A stretch of 64,000 nucleotides of DNA. It comes from Bdellovibrionales bacterium. Lineage in GTDB: Bacteria; Pseudomonadota; Alphaproteobacteria; UBA9219. The DNA is taken from the NCBI GenBank assembly GCA_041662785.1, contig JBAZRW010000004.1, positions 1 to 64,000 on the forward strand. Reading direction: 5' to 3'. The notes under the pieces were generated by a model. The model worked only from the letters and a program-made list of their open reading frames with translations, was not told the DNA's origin and did not search any database. Positions within the stretch are counted from its first letter, which is position 1. Every line of letters starts with the position of its first letter. Position numbers and translations under genes: made by a program. This document shows positions 42,732-51,279 of the stretch, in pieces.

Positions 42732-44477
42732 ATGAGAACCACAAGGCTTGTTGTGGCGGCGGTTGTACTTGGTGGTCTAGCGGCTTTCCCTCCAGCGGCT
42801 TTTGCCGCGCCGCAGACGTCGCTGGCTATGCACGGGATGGCCAAGCAAGCGGAAGGCTTCACGCACTTTTCCTATGTTAATCCTGAGGCTCCCAAGGGGG
42901 GAGTTCTACGGCTTGGCGTTGTCGGCTCGTTCGATAGCTTGAACCCGTTTATCGTGCGTGGAACCGTGCCGCAGTCGCCAGCTTTTGGCCTTTTCGCGTC
43001 AGTGGCTGTGTATGAAAGCTTGATGGCAAGAAGTTGGGATGAGCCGTTTGCGCTGTACGGTCTTTTGGCGCAGTCGGTTGAGGTTCCAGAGGATCGCTCA
43101 TCGATCACTTTTCACCTGAACCCATTGGCTAAGTGGTCGGATGGTCAGCCTGTGACAGCGGACGATGTTCTGTTTTCCTTCACGACGCTGCGTGATCAGG
43201 GTCGCCCCAACCATCGCACCTATTACAAAAAGGTGGACAAGGCCGAAAAGCTGGATGCGCTGAGCGTCAAGTTTTCTTTCAAGCGTGAGGCGAGCGGCGC
43301 ATGGGATCGCGAGATGCCGCTGATCATGGGGCTTATGCCTGTGCTCCCCGCGCATGATTGGGCGGATCGGCCTTTTAACCAGACAACGCTTCGCCTGCCC
43401 GTGGCCAGTGGCCCCTATCGCATCACGAAGGTCGATGCGGGACGCAGCGTGACGCTCACGCGCAATCCTGATTACTGGGGACGCGACCTGCCCTCGCAAA
43501 AGGGGATGTATAATTTCGATGAGGTGCGGATCGATTTCTATCGTGACGACAGCATTGCCTTGCAAGCGTTTAAGGCGGGCGCGTTCGATTTACGGCGCGA
43601 GCCTGACCCCAAGAAGTGGGCAAGGGCCTATGAGCATCCCGCCGTGAAAGACGGGCGTATTGCGAAAGAGCGTTTTGTTCACAAGCGCACCGAGGCGCTG
43701 TCGGGTTTTATCCTCAATACGCGCCGCCCGTTGTTTAAAGACGTGGCGCTGCGTGAGGCGGTAGGGTTGGCATTCGATTTTGACTGGATTAATCGCACGC
43801 TGTTTCAGGGGCTTTATAAGCGCTCGCAAAGTTTCTTTCCGAACTCTGAACTGGCAGCAAACGATGGCGCGGCGGACGAAAGCGGTGGTGAGGATGCGCA
43901 GCGCGAGCAGCTTTTGAAGGCGGCGGCTCTTTTGAAGAAAGCGGGTTACGCCATGCGTGGCGAGAGCCTGTATTCTCCGGCGGGGGAGGCGGTGGCGTTT
44001 GAGGTGATGCTCAGCGACCCAGCGGAGGAAAAGGTGGCCTTGGAGTGGGCGCGGGGGCTTAAGCGGCTGGGGATTGAGGCGCGGGTGCGCACGGTGGACA
44101 GCGCCCAGTATCAAGCGCGGCTGAACGGGTTTGATTACGATGTGACGACGGGGCGCTGGTTTAATTCGCTCTCGCCCGGCAATGAACAAATGTTTTTCTG
44201 GGGCTGCGCTGCCGCCAAGCAAAACGGTAGCCGCAATTATGCAGGTGTATGCGATCCCGTGATTGATGCGCTGGCGGCAGCCATTCCGGCGGCGCGGTCA
44301 AGGCAGGCGTTGGTGGAAGCCACACGTGCCTTGGATCGCAAGCTGATGGCGGGGCATTACGTTGTGCCGTTTTATTATCTGGGCGCGGATCAGGTCGCGT
44401 ATTGGCAAGCGCGCTTTGCGCATCCTGCCACAACGCCTCTCTACGGCCCCATCTTAGAGAGCTGGTGGAAGCCATAA
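42732..44477 (+). CDS. YejA-like peptide-binding protein (SBP family 5)
   Basis: A 581-residue periplasmic receptor for oligopeptides or similar solutes. Signal peptide MRTTRLVVAAVVLGGLAAFP ends at AFA-A. Core blocks: HGMAKQAEGFTHFSYVNPEA (YejA-type start), GGVLRLGVVGSFDSLNPF, WSDGQPVTADDVLFSF and a C-terminal YGPILESWWKP. The start is ATG 42732 with GAGGGGTCTG. The permease and ATPase genes (yejB/E/F type) that usually follow are missing; instead an ankyrin-type gene is inserted here. The 3' end of this gene recurs at 46220. Confidence 0.85.
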   Translation: MRTTRLVVAAVVLGGLAAFPPAAFAAPQTSLAMHGMAKQAEGFTHFSYVNPEAPKGGVLRLGVVGSFDSLNPFIVRGTVPQSPAFGLFASVAVYESLMARSWDEPFALYGLLAQSVEVPEDRSSITFHLNPLAKWSDGQPVTADDVLFSFTTLRDQGRPNHRTYYKKVDKAEKLDALSVKFSFKREASGAWDREMPLIMGLMPVLPAHDWADRPFNQTTLRLPVASGPYRITKVDAGRSVTLTRNPDYWGRDLPSQKGMYNFDEVRIDFYRDDSIALQAFKAGAFDLRREPDPKKWARAYEHPAVKDGRIAKERFVHKRTEALSGFILNTRRPLFKDVALREAVGLAFDFDWINRTLFQGLYKRSQSFFPNSELAANDGAADESGGEDAQREQLLKAAALLKKAGYAMRGESLYSPAGEAVAFEVMLSDPAEEKVALEWARGLKRLGIEARVRTVDSAQYQARLNGFDYDVTTGRWFNSLSPGNEQMFFWGCAAAKQNGSRNYAGVCDPVIDALAAAIPAARSRQALVEATRALDRKLMAGHYVVPFYYLGADQVAYWQARFAHPATTPLYGPILESWWKP

Positions 44478-44481
44478 CCGT
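44435..44481 (+). repeat. Duplicated 3' end of the yejA-like gene, copy A
   Basis: The last 43 bases of the gene plus four beyond. It matches 46220-46266 at 45 of 47 positions; both differences are synonymous (GAG/GAA and CCA/CCG codons). Confidence 0.9.
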
Positions 44482-46219
44482 CAGCAATCCCACTTCCGAC
44501 TTCGTTTAATGGGCTGTTGAAAATGTCGTTGAGCGAGAAGAAAGCCAAAGAAAATTCTTGTCGGACATCTTCCTGCATAGGGGGGGCGCGCATGTATAGG
44601 GCAACAGTTATTAAAGGTCGTTGGTTGGCAAATGCATGCGCCTGTTAAAGGCGTCGCTTCTTGCTAACTCGCGATCCTTTGCTTCTAACGCTTGGCCCGT
44701 TAGAATCTTGTTAGCTATTTGTTGCTTTTCTGGTTCTAAGGTTAGCCCTTTGGCCAGCATTGTTTTTAGCACAGGAAGCATAAGCGGTCTATTTTTGTCG
44801 TTCATCTCCACCTTTTCTGCTAGTTCATCGAAGGCCATTTGTAAGGATTCTTGATCGAGAACACCGCGTTCTTCGAGCTTGTCGATCAGATTAAGAATCT
44901 GAGGGGTTGAAACCTTGTTAAAATGACGAGCCTTGATTGCTTCGGCAAGATATCCCGACTTAACTTCTGCTCCCGCCTCTACGTAAATAAGGCCGACATC
45001 GATATTACCTTCGCTAAAAGCTGTCTCGATCGGTGTTCTCTGGCTATACTCCTGATCCCTTACGTTGATCGGATATTTCTGGTCAGCGAGATATTGGGCA
45101 AATGCTTTTCTTTTTCCTGCTTCCTCAGCATTGTTATTATTTCCAAAACAGCCAGCCACCATATGTGCGTAAGTTGGCACATTTAATTTGGCAATGGCGT
45201 CTTTAGCCAAGCCACGTTGTTCTAGCCATTTAAAGGCGGGAAGGTCGAACTTCCCCGCGACTTCGTGGCCTGCATTTTGTTTCGAGCGATCTGTAACATT
45301 AACATCCTTAACATAAGGCAAAACAGCTTCCATCATCGCAATAGCTAAATGGGGGCGGTGATAAGGATCTGCGGCGCTTACAAAATGCGCGTCTTTAATT
45401 TCTACGCCAATCTCGGCCAACTTCGGAACCATTTCTGAACGTCCCCATGTTAGAGTATTGTCCATTGTCCATTCCGAAACCAAATCAAGAGGATTGAGGC
45501 CTTTTTCCTGCATATTGGCAACCAAAGCGTCGAATAGCTGAATGCGTTGCGTCGGAGTGTAGAGGTCTGTTTGGTAGTTCTTATGGCGCCGCTCTGAGGA
45601 TTCTTTATTATACGCATCATCAATGAAAGCCTTAATATCTGCCATTGAGCTCGGCGTCTCTTGCGCAGATTCAGGGACACGGGCGGTCAACAAAAAGTCG
45701 AGGGCTTTTTGCTCACGGTTTCCAAAAACCTCTTTCCGTCCTGCGGTAGCCTCTGCGCCCGTCTGGGCTAAATACAGTGCGGCATCAAAGGACCCATTAT
45801 GCAGCGCAACCATAAGGGCATTTGTTGTCTCTTCTGGTTGAGAGACGCCTTGGGGGCCAAAGCAAATTGTGCCAGAGCCGAGTGTGATATTAGCTTTAAA
45901 ATCTATATCAGCTCCTTTACTGCGGAGACGTTTCATCTCTGAAACATCGTTGTTTCCAGCAGCGAAAATAAATTCGATCGAGAGGTCAGCAACCTTTTGT
46001 GGATCGGAAGGCGGTGTGTCAACTCTCGGCGAAGGCGTAAAAAGGGCGGTTGAGAGGTTTTTCAAGAGAGAAATAATTTTCATTTTTTAATCCCGTAAGA
46101 ATGCGTATTTTCTAGTACTGCGGCAATTATAAGTAATTTGCACGCGGAAGGGATACTTAATTAAATAGTTTCATGGTTCCGGAGGCTGGCTATTAACCAA
46201 AGGTGGGACATTCTGTCGT
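44482..46219. mobile_element. Ankyrin-gene insertion at the yejA 3' end
   Basis: About 1.74 kb bounded by the two 47-bp copies of the yejA-like 3' end. It contains one gene (44611-46083, minus) that is AT-richer than both sides and no recombinase. The layout is that of an integrative insertion into a gene 3' end. How it moved is unknown. Confidence 0.6.
44611..46083 (-). CDS. Ankyrin-repeat-like protein
   Basis: A 490-residue cytosolic protein with degenerate ankyrin-type helices: IEFIFAAGNNDVSEMKRLRS then KGADIDFKANI; TNALMVALHNGSFDAALYLA then QTGAEATAG; RTPIETAFSEGNIDVGLIYV then EAGAEVKSG. Between them are longer helical stretches. No signal peptide, though ankyrin proteins can be type IV effectors in host-associated alphaproteobacteria; that is only a possibility here. 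It is opposite in strand to the flanking yejA-like gene and lies in an insertion with duplicated ends. Confidence 0.65.
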   Translation of the reverse strand: MKIISLLKNLSTALFTPSPRVDTPPSDPQKVADLSIEFIFAAGNNDVSEMKRLRSKGADIDFKANITLGSGTICFGPQGVSQPEETTNALMVALHNGSFDAALYLAQTGAEATAGRKEVFGNREQKALDFLLTARVPESAQETPSSMADIKAFIDDAYNKESSERRHKNYQTDLYTPTQRIQLFDALVANMQEKGLNPLDLVSEWTMDNTLTWGRSEMVPKLAEIGVEIKDAHFVSAADPYHRPHLAIAMMEAVLPYVKDVNVTDRSKQNAGHEVAGKFDLPAFKWLEQRGLAKDAIAKLNVPTYAHMVAGCFGNNNNAEEAGKRKAFAQYLADQKYPINVRDQEYSQRTPIETAFSEGNIDVGLIYVEAGAEVKSGYLAEAIKARHFNKVSTPQILNLIDKLEERGVLDQESLQMAFDELAEKVEMNDKNRPLMLPVLKTMLAKGLTLEPEKQQIANKILTGQALEAKDRELARSDAFNRRMHLPTNDL

Positions 46220-46266
46220 GCCTCTCTACGGCCCCATCTTAGAAAGCTGGTGGAAGCCGTAACCGT
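46220..46266 (+). repeat. Duplicated 3' end of the yejA-like gene, copy B
   Basis: The displaced copy, ending in the same Trp-Trp-Lys-Pro-stop codons and ACCGT beyond. It is not attached to any upstream coding frame. Confidence 0.9.
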
Positions 46267-46536
46267 GGGGCATATGGTTAAAATCAGACGCTAAAAGGGT
46301 GGTTAAGGGGTGTTTCCGATAATGTAGGCGAAATATCCAATTATAATGCCTCTCACGGGGCTTAGGATGAGGCTGGACGCGTTATTTCGAGTCCTCGGCC
46401 ACCTACCCGGCCAAGAAAAGTGTTAACGCGCTCTAGGCTCATTTAAATCGATTTTGTCTGGTGGCTCCATATACGGCCAAAATATACAGCCGATCCGAAA
46501 TAAAATGATGTCATCTTGTTGATGAAACACTGCACC

Positions 46537-46700
46537 CGTCATCCCGCACGCAGTTCCGCGCTTAGCGGGACGAAGATGCGGGATCCAGTTGAAAGTTTTT
46601 TCTGTCCACAATCCCAATCGTCAGGTTTTGTTGAAACGAAGAGAATTCAACTGGATCCCGCATCTGCGCGATGCTTACGCATCGCTTCGTGCGGGAGGAC
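46537..46700. repeat. Paired inverted REP-like palindromes
   Basis: Two CGTCATCCCGC/GCGGGATCCAG units in opposite orientation. Their inner ends form a perfect 19-bp inverted repeat (46575-46593 and 46646-46664) about 52 bp apart. They fill most of the gene-free 46267-46810 interval, which holds nothing else that I can support. Confidence 0.7.
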
Positions 46701-46810
46701 GAAGAGGGAGAGCGTATATCATCCCGTGGAGTCTTTTTTGATCACTCTATTCTGGATCAGCTATAGCCTATCCAATAAACATCTTACATAACCTCGTGAT
46801 GAAATCCAAA

Positions 46811-46845
46811 AAAACCCCGCTGGATTGCTCCAGCGGGGGTTTTAT
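46811..46845 (-). terminator. rpsA terminator
   Basis: CCCCGCTGGA-TTGC-TCCAGCGGGG, with TTTTTTT on the minus strand, about 70 bp past the rpsA stop. Confidence 0.85.
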
Positions 46846-46913
46846 TCGTTGGGCCTGAAGGGTATAAGGCGCAAGGAGCGCCTTACCCCAACAGGTCCAG
46901 CGGCGGCTGCCGC

Positions 46914-48659
46914 TTACTCTTCTTTCTTTTGCGCACGCTTGATGGCTGCGCCCAAGATATCGCCAAGTGAAGCGCCTGAGTCAGACGATCCATATTCGGC
47001 CATAGCCTTCTTCTCTTCTTCGACTTCACGCGCCTTGATCGACAGGTTGACCTTGTGCGCCGCTTTGTCGATGACAGTGATCTTGGCGTCGACCTTTTCA
47101 CCGACCGCAAAGCGATCCGTGCGTTGGTCGGCACGATCACGTGCCAAGTCGCCGCGCTTGATAAAGCCAGAGAAGGAGTCCGCTTGATCGCCCAAGCTGA
47201 CTTCGATCCCGCCATCGTTAATCGCGGTCACAGTGCAGGTCACAACGTCGCCCTTCTTGAAGTTGACGGCCATGCCTTCGAACGGATCGGCGGTCATCTG
47301 CTTGATGCCCAAGCTGACACGTTCCTTTTCGACGTCGATGTCAAGAATCTTAACGTCGACCATCTGGGCCTTCTGATAGGCTTGGATGGCTTCTTCGCCA
47401 GCCTTGTCCCACGACAGATCCGACATGTGAACCATGCCGTCGATGTCGCCCGGCATGCCGACAAACAAACCGAACTCGGTAATGTTGCGGATTTCACCCG
47501 ACAGCGTTTCGCCAATCTTGTGGTTCGCACGGAACGATTCCCACGGATTTTCGATGCACTGCTTGATGCCAAGGCTAATGCGACGCTTGGACAAATCGAT
47601 GTCCAAAACGATGACTTCGACTTCTTGGCTTGTGGCCACGATCTTGCCCGGATGCACGTTCTTCTTTGTCCATGACATTTCGGAAACGTGGACGAGGCCT
47701 TCAATGCCCGGCTCTAGCTCAACAAATGCGCCGTAGTCGGTGATGTTGGTGACGCGGCCCTTCAGCTTGAGGCCAGCGGGGTAACGCGCAACGACGCCTT
47801 CCCAAGGATCGGCTTCCAGCTGCTTCATGCCAAGGCTGATGCGCTGTGTTTCGGCGTTAAAGCGGATGACCTGAACGGTGACTTGAGCGCCGATTTGCAG
47901 GACTTCCGAAGGATGGTTGACGCGCTTCCACGCGATATCGGTGACGTGCAAAAGACCGTCCACACCGCCCAGATCGACGAACGCGCCGTAATCGGTGATG
48001 TTCTTGACGACGCCTTGCAGCACTTGGCCTTCCTTAAGGTTGGCCACCAGCTCACTGCGAGCTTCGGCGCGCGACTCTTCAAGAACGGCGCGGCGCGAGA
48101 CAACGATGTTGCCACGGGCGCGATCCATTTTCAGAATCTGGAAGGGTTGGGGCGTTCCCATAAGCGGCGTGATATCGCGCACGGGACGAATGTCAACTTG
48201 GCTGCCCGGCAGGAACGCGACAGCGCCCGAAAGGTCAACCGTAAAGCCGCCCTTGACGCGACCAAAGATAACGCCAATGACGCGCTCGGCCTTTTCGTGA
48301 AGCTTCTCAAGAACGGTCCAGCTTTCCTCACGCTTCGCTTTTTCGCGAGACAATGAAGCTTCGCCATTGCGATCTTCCATGCGTTCCAAGAACACTTCGA
48401 CGGTGTCGCCAACCTTGACTTCGGAGGGCATGCCCGGTGCGGCAAATTCTTTTAAGGGGACGCGGCCTTCGGCCTTCAGACCCACATCGATGATCGCGCA
48501 ATCTTTTTCAATGCGCGTGATAAGGCCCTTGATAACAGTGCCTTCCATGCTGCCTTTTTTACCAAAGGAGCCTTCGAGCAGTGCGGCAAAGCCGCTTGTG
48601 GGCGCATCCGCGCCGACCATGTCTTCTTTGAAAAGACGTTTTGCACTTGATTTAGCCAT
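46914..48659 (-). CDS. rpsA: 30S ribosomal protein S1
   Basis: A 581-residue mRNA-binding ribosomal protein with six S1 (OB-fold) repeats at about 38-102, 120-185, 205-275, 290-360, 378-448 and 465-535. Clear marks are KNITDYGAFVDLGGVDGLLH, RVTNITDYGAFVELEPGIEG and RNITEFGLFVGMPGDIDGMV. A Lys-rich end (IKRAQKKEE) is usual. It follows cmk on the same strand, the standard cmk-rpsA order; 203 bp separate them, so a promoter between is likely. Confidence 0.97.
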   Translation of the reverse strand: MAKSSAKRLFKEDMVGADAPTSGFAALLEGSFGKKGSMEGTVIKGLITRIEKDCAIIDVGLKAEGRVPLKEFAAPGMPSEVKVGDTVEVFLERMEDRNGEASLSREKAKREESWTVLEKLHEKAERVIGVIFGRVKGGFTVDLSGAVAFLPGSQVDIRPVRDITPLMGTPQPFQILKMDRARGNIVVSRRAVLEESRAEARSELVANLKEGQVLQGVVKNITDYGAFVDLGGVDGLLHVTDIAWKRVNHPSEVLQIGAQVTVQVIRFNAETQRISLGMKQLEADPWEGVVARYPAGLKLKGRVTNITDYGAFVELEPGIEGLVHVSEMSWTKKNVHPGKIVATSQEVEVIVLDIDLSKRRISLGIKQCIENPWESFRANHKIGETLSGEIRNITEFGLFVGMPGDIDGMVHMSDLSWDKAGEEAIQAYQKAQMVDVKILDIDVEKERVSLGIKQMTADPFEGMAVNFKKGDVVTCTVTAINDGGIEVSLGDQADSFSGFIKRGDLARDRADQRTDRFAVGEKVDAKITVIDKAAHKVNLSIKAREVEEEKKAMAEYGSSDSGASLGDILGAAIKRAQKKEE

Positions 48660-48862
48660 GTTAGATTTTCTCTTTCTGATCCCTTGGGATCGCCCGCCTG
48701 CCTGTTAAGGCCTCCGGCACGATGCAGGGTTTTTGAAAACCCCGCTGCTTTCGGTTTTGCCCCGATCAAGGGGGCGTTGCAGTCAGATAAGGAAAAACAA
48801 AAGAGGCTGAAAGCAGGGCTGTTCTTTTGTTTCGTCTTCATCCGTCGCCAGCACCATGCCGA

Positions 48863-49525
48863 CTAATTTATCTTTTTCTCCACAATCCCGACCGCCTTTT
48901 CAAAGGCCTGATCCGCATTCAAATCGGATGTGTCCAGTAGGACAGCATCAGCCGCCGGTTTTGTTGGAGCGGTTGCCCTTGAGGCATCACGCGCATCACG
49001 CGCCTGCATGTCTGCAAGAACAGCGGCCTCAGTAACATTTTCGCCCCGTCCCTGCAACTCAAGAAAGCGCCTATGGGCCCTTATTTCCGGTGCGGCTTCG
49101 ACAAATATCTTAACGTTTGCATGGGGCGCGATCACCGTGCCGATGTCACGGCCATCCAAAACCGCGCCTTTTTTGCCCAGCGGTGGGAGCGCGGCAAAAT
49201 CCTGCTGGAATTTCAACAGGGCATTGCGAACGCCTTGGATGGCGGCGACCTTAGAGGCGGCGTCGGAGGCAGCGGGGGTGCGCAAAGAGCCGTCCGCCTC
49301 CATAGCCTGAAGCGAATGAGGGTTAAGGGCGAGGGCTGCCTTTTCGGCTGCAGCGGGGTCAGATGAATCGCCGCCTGCCTGAAGGACGCCAACCCCCACG
49401 GCACGGTAAAGCGCCCCTGTGTCAAGGTAGGCATAGCCCCAATGCGTCGCTAGGCGGCGGGCGATGGTGCCTTTGCCTGTGGCGGCAAGGCCATCCACGG
49501 CAATGATAATCGGAGGGGTTGTCAT
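48863..49525 (-). CDS. cmk: Cytidylate kinase
   Basis: A 220-residue nucleotide kinase that converts CMP and dCMP to the diphosphates. Walker A AVDGLAATGKGTIARRLA, the Tyr region AYLDTGALYRAVG and VLDGRDIGTVIAPHANVKIF are the family marks, then RAHRRFLELQGRGE. It precedes rpsA as in most alphaproteobacteria. Confidence 0.95.
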   Translation of the reverse strand: MTTPPIIIAVDGLAATGKGTIARRLATHWGYAYLDTGALYRAVGVGVLQAGGDSSDPAAAEKAALALNPHSLQAMEADGSLRTPAASDAASKVAAIQGVRNALLKFQQDFAALPPLGKKGAVLDGRDIGTVIAPHANVKIFVEAAPEIRAHRRFLELQGRGENVTEAAVLADMQARDARDASRATAPTKPAADAVLLDTSDLNADQAFEKAVGIVEKKIN

Positions 49526-49567
49526 AGGGGCCTTTATAAAGTCAGGGAGAAAAAGAACAAGCCTTTC

Positions 49568-49909
49568 TTATGCTGCTTCCACATGCTGCGCGGGATCAAA
49601 GGTCGGCGTGGTGGCCATGAAAAGCACCATATTGCCATTCCATGCGAATTTTTCTTTATTTTCGATAAAAAGAACATCGCCCTTGGTAAAGGCGGTTTCT
49701 TTGTCCGTTGTGATCAGCGTGCCAGAGCCTTCCAGCACATAGACAAGCTCTTTACATTTTTGATTGATGACAAAGCCTTGTTCGGGATAGCGCCCCTTGA
49801 TTACCGCCACGCCACTGCTGATTTCCCGATCATGCGTTTCGTATTCATGGATGGTCACATGGCTGAGCGGCTGGAGGGTGATCCGCTGATTCTCTTTAAT
49901 GATTTCCAT
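49568..49909 (-). CDS. Cupin-domain protein
   Basis: A 113-residue single cupin barrel: YEQGFVINQKC-type first half, then ELVYVLEGSGTLITTDKETA and GDVLFIENKEKFAWNG. The metal residues normally HxH...E...H are mostly missing (INQKCKE instead of HxHxxxE), so it may bind no metal. The start ATG 49909 has AAGGA nine bases before; upstream in-frame ATG codons at 49918 and 49984 are less good. It lies between rpmB and cmk; function unknown. Confidence 0.75.
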   Translation of the reverse strand: MEIIKENQRITLQPLSHVTIHEYETHDREISSGVAVIKGRYPEQGFVINQKCKELVYVLEGSGTLITTDKETAFTKGDVLFIENKEKFAWNGNMVLFMATTPTFDPAQHVEAA

Positions 49910-49943
49910 TGAGGACATTCCTTTTGGGGGAGGGAAGGAATTA

Positions 49944-49978
49944 TAAAAAAAGGCTCGCCGGTTGGCGAGCCTTTTTAA
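49944..49978 (-). terminator. rpmB terminator
   Basis: AGGCTCGCC-GGTT-GGCGAGCCT with T-tracts on both strands, 20 bp past the rpmB stop. Confidence 0.85.
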
Positions 49979-49998
49979 AAGCATAAAGCAAAGGAAGC

Positions 49999-50301
49999 TT
50001 ACGCAGCCTTGGTGTTGGCAACGGCCACTTTCTTTTCCATGGCTTTGCGAATCTTCAAAACATCATCAGACAGGCGGCTTTTGCGAGCGCCCAAGACCCA
50101 AGCGTCGATCCCGCCATTGTGTTCAACCGTGCGGATGCCGCGAGCGGTTAGGCGCAACGTTACGGCCTTGCCCAAGATGTCGGATGGGAATGAGCAAACT
50201 TGCAAGTTCGGCTGCCAACGGCGGCGATTCTTGTTGTTCGCGTGACTAACGCTGTTTCCAAATTGCGGCTTCTTGCCGGTTACGCTGCATACACGTGCCA
50301 T
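49999..50301 (-). CDS. rpmB: 50S ribosomal protein L28
   Basis: A 100-residue large-subunit protein. It starts MARVCSVTGKKPQFGNSVSH, then NKNRRRWQPNLQ and LTARGIRTVEHNGGID, all typical of alphaproteobacterial L28 with the longer C-terminal helix. The start is ATG 50301 after GAGGAAAAC. A single gene with its own terminator. Confidence 0.96.
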   Translation of the reverse strand: MARVCSVTGKKPQFGNSVSHANNKNRRRWQPNLQVCSFPSDILGKAVTLRLTARGIRTVEHNGGIDAWVLGARKSRLSDDVLKIRKAMEKKVAVANTKAA

Positions 50302-50454
50302 GTTTTCCTCGGCGGGAGTGTCCCGCAATCTTCAAAAGGTGAACCCAAAAAAAGCAACGCTGCCGCCAGCCCAAAACCGGCGCAGTGATCGCTTAGAGCG
50401 GCGATTTATAGGGGGCGAGGCCGCGTGAGTCAAGCTTTCCTGCTCTCTTTTTTG

Positions 50455-51189
50455 CTATTCCTGCTTTTTGCCCGTCATAAAATAGTTAATGGCGGTTTTT
50501 TCTTTTCTGATCGCAAAGTGCCGTGACAGGGGATTCAGGGCAAAGCCCGTGCAATCAAGGGGTTTTATGGAATGCTCTTCCCAAAGCGCGGCAAGCTCGG
50601 ACGGTTTGACAAAGTGATCCCAATCATGGGTTCCGGCGGGAATCCATCCCAAAATGTACTCGGCTGCCACGACGCCTAGCAAAAAGCTGCGCTTGGTGCG
50701 GTTCATCGTCGCGACGATCACAAGGCCATTGGGTTTAAGAAGGGTGGACACAGCGGTCATAAACGATTTGATGTTGGGGACATGCTCAACGATTTCCAGT
50801 GCAAGAATCACGTCGAAACGTTCCTTGGCTTGGGCGAGACCTTCTGCCGTGTTTTGGCGGTAGTCGATGGACAAACCAGCCTGATGGGCATGATCTTTGG
50901 CGATTTCGATGGCCTCGGGCGAGGCATCGATTCCCACCACGTGGTAGCCTTGGGTGGCCATGGCCTCGGCCATTAAGCCCCCGCCGCAGCCGATATCAAG
51001 GACGGACAGCGTGGCCGCTTTCTTTTTTAGGAAGGCCGCATCAATTTGATTGCAGACATACTGCGTTCTTAAAGGCATCAGGTCATGCAAAATGCGAAAA
51101 GGGCCGTGCGGATTCCACCATGCGTGTGCTTGCGCCGAGAACCTTTCGACATCGTCCGCGCAGACGCTGGATAAAAAAGCTGTGGACAT
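50455..51189 (-). CDS. ubiG: Ubiquinone biosynthesis O-methyltransferase UbiG
   Basis: A 244-residue SAM methyltransferase acting twice in ubiquinone synthesis. VEAFSAQAHAWWNPHGPF-like start, SAM motif LSVLDIGCGGGLMAEAMA, motif II FDVILALEIVEHV and the UbiG tail GTHDWDHFVKPSEL are all present. It is divergent from lysC, a common alphaproteobacterial arrangement. Confidence 0.95.
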   Translation of the reverse strand: MSTAFLSSVCADDVERFSAQAHAWWNPHGPFRILHDLMPLRTQYVCNQIDAAFLKKKAATLSVLDIGCGGGLMAEAMATQGYHVVGIDASPEAIEIAKDHAHQAGLSIDYRQNTAEGLAQAKERFDVILALEIVEHVPNIKSFMTAVSTLLKPNGLVIVATMNRTKRSFLLGVVAAEYILGWIPAGTHDWDHFVKPSELAALWEEHSIKPLDCTGFALNPLSRHFAIRKEKTAINYFMTGKKQE

Positions 51190-51279
51190 TATGGCCCTGA
51201 AAGCAAAAAGGAGGTTGGAAAACGCGTTCTTTGTGCCATAACATAAGCCTCTTCATCATAGGAAAACAAGGGTAGAGCC

